Under the pieces are notes generated by a model. That model was not told the origin of the DNA. It searched no databases and saw nothing but the letters and a program-made list of their open reading frames with translations. A stretch of DNA of 64,000 nucleotides from Dipteronia dyeriana. Its lineage: Eukaryota > Streptophyta > Magnoliopsida > Sapindales > Sapindaceae. The translations under genes and the position numbers were made by a program. The DNA lies in NCBI GenBank assembly GCA_032871835.1, contig CM065297.1:31505598-31569597 (forward strand), given 5' to 3'. This document shows, piece by piece, positions 22,430 to 31,400 of the stretch (position 1 is its first letter; each line of letters starts with the position of its first letter).

Positions 22430-25400
22430 TAATTTTGTAGTTAATTAAGACACAAGTTTACGTGGTAAACTCCGGTGATCGGAGAAACGTCCACGTGTGG
22501 TTAAATAAACAACTAAGCCAAATCCACTATCGAAATAAAGAATTACACCACTCGATCTCCTTTTTCTCTCTCTGCTCTGGATTTTCTATATATTTTCTTT
22601 TCCTTTTTCTCAACAATGAGATTATGGGTCTATTTATATATGCATAGAACCCTAATCATTGTTGTACAAGTAATGAAAGAATTCGTATTTAATTACAATT
22701 GGTTACTTGTTGGAGTCGTCTTTAACTTCTTTCCTATTTCGGAGATTGCATGGAGATCGTTTGGGACTCTGGTGATATAGTCCATTTAGGACTTAATTCC
22801 TTATAAATATACAGTCTTCTCGAAGTGGAGTTGTTGCCTGATTCGGAACCTGTTTCCTGTTTGGTATTTTATTCTTCTAGAAATTCTTCTTGATATGGAT
22901 GTCTTGCGTATTTGAGCATGACTCTTGGTTCTCCCACGTGTAAATAACGTGCTGGATTTCTTTATCCGGGTTTCTCGTATCTGTCTCGAGTAGAACATGT
23001 TATCATTTGGTCCCGAGTAAGTCATGGCTTTTCCGAATATTTGTATTCTCACTCGGGTTCCTATTCCTTTGCGATGTCTTGAAGGATACTTTCTGGATGC
23101 CTATTCGGATATCTACTTGGCAATTTTTAAAGGAATATCCACCTTATCAGTGATGTGTACATTCGACAAAAATATACATATAACAATACCCCCCTTAAAA
23201 TATTTTTGTCGAGTAGGAATTGGTTCTTGGCAAAACTATTTTTGTCTTCATTAATACTAGAATAATTAATTGTTAAACGGCGTTTCGTATTAATGACATG
23301 TCTTAATGGCTACCATGTATGTGCAATTTGTCTCTTCGCACGAAATCCCGGTGATTATGACGTTTTGAAATTATGACGGCTTGGTCAGTTCTTTTCACAA
23401 CACGTGTCCTTTAACCGCTTGGTTTCTCTGGTAGCATTTATGAGACTCGACTGGTAGGTTAACTGATGTGCCGCTCTCATCATCAAATCTTTATTTTGAT
23501 TTTTCCCGCTTTTTGAGACCCTAGGGTTTCGTGTCATTGCCCCTTTAAATGTTTTACTGAAAGGGGCTGCTCTGGTTCATTTTTACAGAAGCAAATACTC
23601 AACCCAGATTTTCTTGCGCAGAGATTTCATCTTCCGACTCTATTGAAGCTTTTCCAGATTTATTTACATTTAAAGGTTAATTTCAATGAATCCAGCCTCC
23701 CGTCATCGCCTCTTTGTAATAGCTTTCGAAGCGCTCGAACGCGGAGTCCTTCAATTGGTTTCCTGTGTTCGTAGATTATTGGGGGAAGTTCCTTCTGACG
23801 AGCCTCCTTTTCTTGATGTTGATGTTGATGTTTCTGGGCTTCATCTTGATGTTCACTTTAGTTCTAGCTTTGAATCTTCTTCTTGTTCTGAATCTTCTGT
23901 TTTTGATCATCATAGGATTCCTTTGCGATCGAGGATGGGAAAACATCATAGTAAACGTGTAGTTTATAAACATGGCTCAAGCAGTTTTCAAATCAAGAGA
24001 CTAATAATTGACGAAAAATGATGTTGAGAAGGAACACAGCGCATCTCGTATCCCTTTTTCTCTTGATCGTCCGAGTGGATATGATGCCGAGCCAAATGTG
24101 GTCGGGGAAGATGAAATCGAGAAGTATCGTGCTCGGTTTGACCTAGATGACTAGGTCATATTAACTCCTGCTGGTGACAGAGCCGCATGGAACCCACCTC
24201 CGGGTATGGTGGTGATTTATGGGTCCATGCTCTACTATGGTGTGCCTTTTCCTCTCCAGCCGTTCATCGCTTGGTTCCTTGTCGAGGCAGGGATTGCTCC
24301 GGCGCAACTTGCCCCGAACAGCTATAGAATACTAATGTGTATGTGGCACATGTGAAGTCGGATGAACTTGTCGCCGCCCTCATCCAGCGAGGTCAGGCAT
24401 TTCTTCGCACCAAGGCAATCTGGTCGGACTGGGACTTATTTTCTTATGTCCAACCCGCCAGATTGCTGGGTCCCGGAAGGGACGATAGTGAATCGGGGAG
24501 TTGATATTTCTTCTGATGCCAAGAAGAGAGGCTTTGTGTGGGGATTCCCTTCTTCGAACAAGCATTGGAAGAACAACTGGTTTTTTGATGGGGGGAACTT
24601 GGGACTTGAAGTCAATCTCTTATCTGGGGAAAACCAGGAGATGCTAAGGGTTCCCCGTTTTTTCTGTTCTCCTGACATATGGAATAAGAAAATACTCATT
24701 TTCACTAACGCCGAGTTGACTAGACTTGCTCGGGCGACTGTGCGTACTTTGGAAAAGAGAAGCAGGTCCCATCTTTTCAACGAAAAGAAAATGATTGAAC
24801 TTGGCTTCTTTGCTCAAATTTTAGATTATCGCAGGCGATGTAAGTAGAGCCTCATTTCTATTTCCTAAGTTATCTGACTTGGTTTTTCTTCTCTAACTTG
24901 TGTAGTATATGACTCGGATATCACCTGCGACGTCCAGGCTCGCCAAGTGAAATCGATCATTCAGGCGAGCCTGAAGGAAGCTTCTCTCCAAAACCGGGAA
25001 GGTATCGCTCCGCCTGATTAATCAGATCAAGAATTTAATGAGGCTGATAAGCAAATTCCTGAGTACGTTTCTGAAGAGGTCATTCAGCCGACCGTTGGGG
25101 AATCAAGTGGTCCGAGTGGCCCTATCGGGATCGACAATGCTCAGAAGGTGTCTGAGGATGAGGACAGACAAGGAGGGCTTCCGGGTGGCACAGCGTTTGA
25201 CGAGACGGGCTCCTTGGTCGAGGATACGCCTGCCGAGCAATTGGTGTGTGGGGATGGAGCTAGGGTTGTCCCAGATGAGCACATTAATCTGGATCCTGGT
25301 CTTTTTGAATCCCTTCAAGATATCACTGAAGATCAGGAAGATCCCTCGGCTGACCTCAGTTTCCATCGTTCTCTGGCTGAGAAAAGGAAGATGGCCAACT

Positions 25401-28400
25401 CTCCCGCTCGACCTCATAAAGTCCCTCGGGTGGTATCATTTGTTGAGTCGAGTGATGATACTGAGGTTAGAGTTTCCTTGAGCGTTCAAGTTGAAGCGTC
25501 TGTAGAAAGAGCGGAAACTTCAAACCTGAACAGGGATTCTTCACCTCCTGAGGTAAAAAACGCCAGGACGGAGTCCTCGGGAGACCCCTCTTATCCCACT
25601 CCCCAGGATATGCTAAGGGTGATGTCCTCTGGTCGGGCCTTCATTGGGGATGATCATTGGAGCCGCTTCAGGGATGGTTCTCCAGCAGATCGTCTTCAAA
25701 ATATTTTCAACAGCGCTTCTTACGTAAGTCTTCTACCTCATATATTATCTTCATGCATGTTAGATTTCTAACTTATCTTCCTTGCAAGTGGTGGCCGAGT
25801 TCGCCGAGTTAGTTCAAACGTAACAACATCAGGCTGATCGGATAAGGCGTCTTGATGCTCAGCTAAAGAAGAGTGAGAATAGCCGTGCTCGGGTTAAGGC
25901 GACTTACCAAAGGGAAAATGGAGGCCGATGAGAGAGCTTCTGTGGCAGAAGAGAAGGCTATATCCTTCCAAAATTTACTATCTACTGCCCAGGAGTCAAT
26001 GCTTAAGGCTGAACCAGAGGCTGATCAAGCCAGGTCATCTTATGAGCATAAAATCAAAGACCTTGAGCGTCGGGCCCTGACCGTTGAATCCCTTTCGAAG
26101 GAGGCTAGGCTGGAACTTGAGGTCCAAGGGGTTGACCGTTTCAAAAGGTCCCCAACCTATGATGCCCTTCTCCTTAGGGAGTTTCAGTGAGGGCTGGTTT
26201 CGGCTGGTGAATTTTTCAAAGTAAAAAATCGGGCAACTGATAGAGCTCGGGCGAACTGAGAGTTGTCAATTAAAAACCATGTAGACCGGTCCTTGGAGTC
26301 TTTTCGAACTCAAATGAAGGAATGGAGAGCTTACTGTCGAAGTCAAGGCAAAGAGCCCCATCCTATGCATTTGGAGATTCCATCAGAACATTCTCTCGAC
26401 TTTTTACACTATTCAGGAAGCTGATGCTGACAGGTTGAAGCCTGACACTGGACCAGTTTCTGGAACGGATTATAGCGAATGGATGGATGACTCGGTCGAC
26501 ATAATCGCCTGACCTTCAAATGAGTCTCCTCCATGAGTACAAGATGGTGTCTGACCCGAGTATTGGCAAAAGCTCCAAATCCTCATCTCAGCCTTAGGCA
26601 TTTTTGTAAAATTTCTGCTTTGTAAAAATTTCAATCAATAAAGGTTTTTGTCAATTGCTTCATTCGGAATGCCAAGCATTTAAACCGGCCAATTTATTTT
26701 CCGAGTAATTTCACCGAGTATCTTATTTAACTTGGTTTTGTTATTCACAATTTCTAACGCCAAGTATCTTAAACTAACTAGTTCTGTTGCCCGAGTAACT
26801 TTACCGAGTATCTTATTTAATTTAGTTTTGTTACTCAAACAGTTTCTAATGCCAAATATCTTATTAAACTGGCTAATGCAATTTCTATGCCAAGTATCTT
26901 ATTAAACTGGCAATTTTTGTGCCAAGTATCTTATTAAACTGGCTAATGAAATTCCTGTACCAAGTATCTTATTAAACTGGCTAATGAAATTCCTGTGTCA
27001 AGTATCGTATTAAACTGGCTAATGCAATCTGTTCCAAGTATCTTATTAAACTGGCTAATGCAATTCATGTGCCAAGAATCTTATTAAACTGGCTAATGCA
27101 ATTTGTGTCAAGTATCTTATTAAACTGGCTAATGCAATACTTGTGCCAAATATCTTATTAAACTAGCTAGTATTAACCGAATCATCTCGAAACAGGTAAG
27201 CAAATTTATGTTTGTGCTTCATACTCGGTTGCTACCCGAACATTACATCAAAGCTCAACATGATCATGTGTTCGAGTTCCTACGCAGATCATTGAGTACG
27301 TCTCCTAGTTTGTCTGTGCAGGGGTTTGCCGACGATAAGTTGCTTAACACAGCTGCGCATCTCACCGGATTTTTTCCCGACGGCGCCCCGAGCCATTTTC
27401 CAGAATCTGGTGCATCGGGTTTGCCTTTTGGCTAAGGTTGACTGACCTAGCTCGGCTGGCGTGCTCCTTTGAGCTCCTCCGTCCATTTTGAAATTTTGCC
27501 ATATTAATGGTTCTGAGGATTTTTTTTTTATTGCATGTTCTTATTACCATATAATAATTTGTTATTTGGTACTCGTTGCACAACTGTCTGAATTTTTTAT
27601 TGTCGAACTGGGTGTCGTTGTCAGTAATAAGAGTACTTGGGATTCCAAACTTATAAAGTATGTTTTTCTTTACAAAGTTTGTGGTATTTGCCTCCGTGAT
27701 GTGTACTAATGCTTCTGCTTCCACCCATGTCGTGAAATAATCAACGGCTACTATCGTATGCTTTGCTCCACCCCCTATCCCTGCCGGTATTGGGCCAATT
27801 AAGTCTAGACCCCATATGGCAAATGGTCATGGGGATGTGAGGCTTATAAGTTGTTCAGGGGGCTGTCGGATATCGTTGGCTATCCTTTGGCATGTATTGC
27901 AACTTTCTGAGCATCATTGTGCATACGAGAACAAAGAGGGCCAATAGTAACCTTGCATGAGTACCTTGTGTGCTAAACTTTTGCCCCCAGTATGGTTTCC
28001 GTATACTCCGCCATGAATTTCCTGTAGTATCCGATATGCATCTTCCTCTGATACACATCTTTGGAGTGTTCGGGAAAATCTTCTTCTGTACAGTTTTCCT
28101 CCAATCAACGTGTATCTTGCTGACCGGTACCTGATGCGTTTGGCTTCTAGGGGATCTTTCGGGAGCACGCCTTCTTCCAGGTATCTTTTTAGCTGAGTCA
28201 TCCAACCGTCTGGTGGTGTTCGGATTTCTGAGATTTTCAAGTTTTTTGGCTCAACTATACTCAGATTGAAGAGATGTACGACCGGAATAGTTTTTGGCCT
28301 GACTGTGGTTGTTGCTGATGCTAGTTTGGACAAAGCATCTGCCTTTTCATTCTCTTCCCTGGGAATCTAAACAATCTTATATTCTTTGAATTTTTGAAGG

Positions 28401-31400
28401 AGTTGTTTTGCTATGCCTCGATAAGCTATCATACCTTCATCTCTAGCTTGGTATTCGTCCAGGACTTGGTTGACAATTACCTGCGAGACTGAATATCTTG
28501 ACCTCATCTGCTCCGAGGGCTATGCATACTCTGAGTCCAGCTAGTAATGCCTCATACTCGATTTGGTTATTTGTTGCTTTGAAGTCGAATCTCATGGCAC
28601 ATTCAACATCATCTCCTTCCAGGGTGCATACTACGATCTTTGCCCCTCTGCCATGAGTGTTCGAGGAACCATCAACATATAATCTCCACAAGAAATTCTT
28701 ACCCAGCATCATTTTCGCTTCTAGGTTCGGTTATGTGAATTCTGCTATGAAATTTATCACTGTTTGGCCTTTGAGAGATGTCCTGGGGATGTACTGAATA
28801 TCGAATTCACTCAGCTCGATTGCTTATTTAGTTAATCTCCCCGATATTTCTAGCTTCTGTAAGATTTGCTTAAGTGGGCAATCAGTGAGAACCTGGATCG
28901 TATGAGCCTGAAAGTATGGTCTTAACTTCCTTGCTGCTGAAACCAATGCTAGGGCCATTTCTTCTGTCTGTGAATACCTGGTTTTAGCCAGAAGAAAAGC
29001 CTTGCTGGTATAGTATACTGGCCTCTGTACCCCATCTTCTGTTCTGACTAGAACTGAGCTTACTGCTAATTCCGTAATTGATAAGTACAAGTGAAGAGTT
29101 TCTCTCATTTTAGGTTTTGAAAGGATAGGAGTCTGCCTTAAGTACCCTGATTTTCAGGAGTGCCTGCTCGCATTCTTTGTTCCATTCGAGCCCTTTCCCT
29201 TTTTTTATCACTTTAAAAAAGGGAGCACATCAATCTGTGGGCGGAAATAAATCTACCCAAGGAAGCTAGGTATCCTGTCAAGCGTTGCACTTCTTTTAGC
29301 GTCGTTGGTGAAGTCATTTTTTGAAGGGCTTGAATCTTCTCAAGGTTCACTTCGATTCCCCTCTGGTGAACTTGGAAACCAAGGAACCTTCCTGAAAGAA
29401 CTCCAAATAGGCATTTGTTCGGGTTCAACTTCATATGTTATCTCCTCAAGACATCGAATGTTTCTCGCAGGTCTGAAGCATGTTTGTCTGCCTAGATGCT
29501 TTTGGTTAACATGTCGTCTATGTAAACTTCCATGTTTCTACCTATTTGGCGAGCAAAGATCCTATTGACCAATCTCTGGTATGTTGCTTCAGCGTTTTTC
29601 AGCCCAAAAGGCATTACCGTGTAACAGTATAAGCCTTGATCGGTTGTGAATGCTGTTTTTTCCTCATCAGCCTTATTCATCCGGATTTGATTGTATCCCG
29701 AGTAGGCATCCATGAAACTAAGTAATTCATGGCCTGATGTTGCATCAACTAGTTAGTCTATCCTTGGAAGTGGAAAACTATCTTTTGGGTAGGTTTTGTT
29801 CAGGTCCGTGAAGTCCACGCACATTAACCACTGGCCGTTTTTCTTCTGGATCAGGACCACATTCGCTACCCACTGAGGGTAGTTGATTTCTTTGATTGAC
29901 CCTACTGTGAGTAACTTTTCCACTTCCTGCTTAATTGCCCGACTTCTTTCAAGGTTGAACGACCTTCTCCTTTGTATTACTGGTCTTGCGTTTGGATCTA
30001 CTGTCAAGTGATGTGATATAACTTGGGCATCTATTCCTACCATATCTTCATGGCTCCAGGCGAATACATCCTTGTATTCTCTAAGTAGATTAACAAGGTC
30101 TCGCTTAACCTTTTCCTCTAAATTAGCCCCAATTTTGATCTTCTTATCAGGTTCATCTTCCTTTAAGACTATTTCCTCTATGGATTCACTTTCAGACATC
30201 TTCGGCTCTTCCCTTAGATCGAACTCAAACAACAATGATTCTTTCTCGATATGATCTTATCGTGTTATGGTGCACACTTGTTCACTATTGTCCTTGTCTT
30301 TGTAAACCGAGAGATTAGCTCTTCTAGCCATCTCCTGGGACCCCTTAACTACTCCTACCCCTCGCTCAGTTGGAAATTTGATCATTCGAGCGTAGGTAGC
30401 TGTTACTGCCTTAGTTTTATTCAAAAATGGTCGACCTAACAGCGCATTATAAGGCCAGTTGTCTAGGTCTACCACTACAAAGTCTAGTAGCACTGTTTTC
30501 TGGTAAGGTGCTACTCCGATTTTTACGGGCAGCTCCACTATCCCGAGAAACCTGACCTCGACTCCCCCGAATCCTCTGAGAGGGGTATGGAAAGGTTGCA
30601 AATCCTTTCGGTCCAACCTAAGTTGATCGTAGACAGACACATTGAGAATGTCGGCCGAACTGTCATTGTCTACTAAAATCCTCCTGACTTCCCTGTGGCC
30701 AATCCGGGCACTTATGATGAGGGCGTCATTTGGTTGAACATCGATCCCATGTGAATCGGCCTCTGTGAAAATTATCGGGTCCCATCCTTCCTTTATTCTT
30801 TTCGGGACTGGTTCGACGAAGTTGACATCAAAATTCTGCCTTGCCTCCACCGCTTCTCGAATTTCCTGAGTCCGCTCCCGGTTACTTCTACCAGTTGATG
30901 GTCCTCCGAAGATGGTTTGTATTACTTCATTCGCCTCGGGACTGACCCTTTTGTTCCGATCGGAATTATGATCAGCCTTAGTCTCTTTCTTTACTTCTGA
31001 CTTCTCATATTTCTTCAGGATTATATCTTGGAGGTGTCCTCCCCGAATGAGGGTCTCTATATAGTCTCTAAGTTGGTAACATTTGGAGGTGTCATGACCG
31101 GTTTCCTTGTGGAATCTGCAGTATTTTGTTGTGTCTCGCCGAGCAAATTGAGACTGTCGGCGTGACTCCTTTACCAGATTCTTTTCTTCTAATATTGTCA
31201 GGATTTCTTCCTGTTTTTTTCCAGAGAGGGGTGTAGTTTGTGTATTTTCCACGAACTTCTCCATGATCTAGTCAGCATTACGCCCACTTCCTCCATCCTT
31301 GCTTCTTTCTTTACTGTTACCTTTTTGTTTTCCTTTGTGGTTCTGTACCTCGACTCGGCATCTTTTTGTTCGGGCCTACCTCCATGCATGTAGCAACCTC

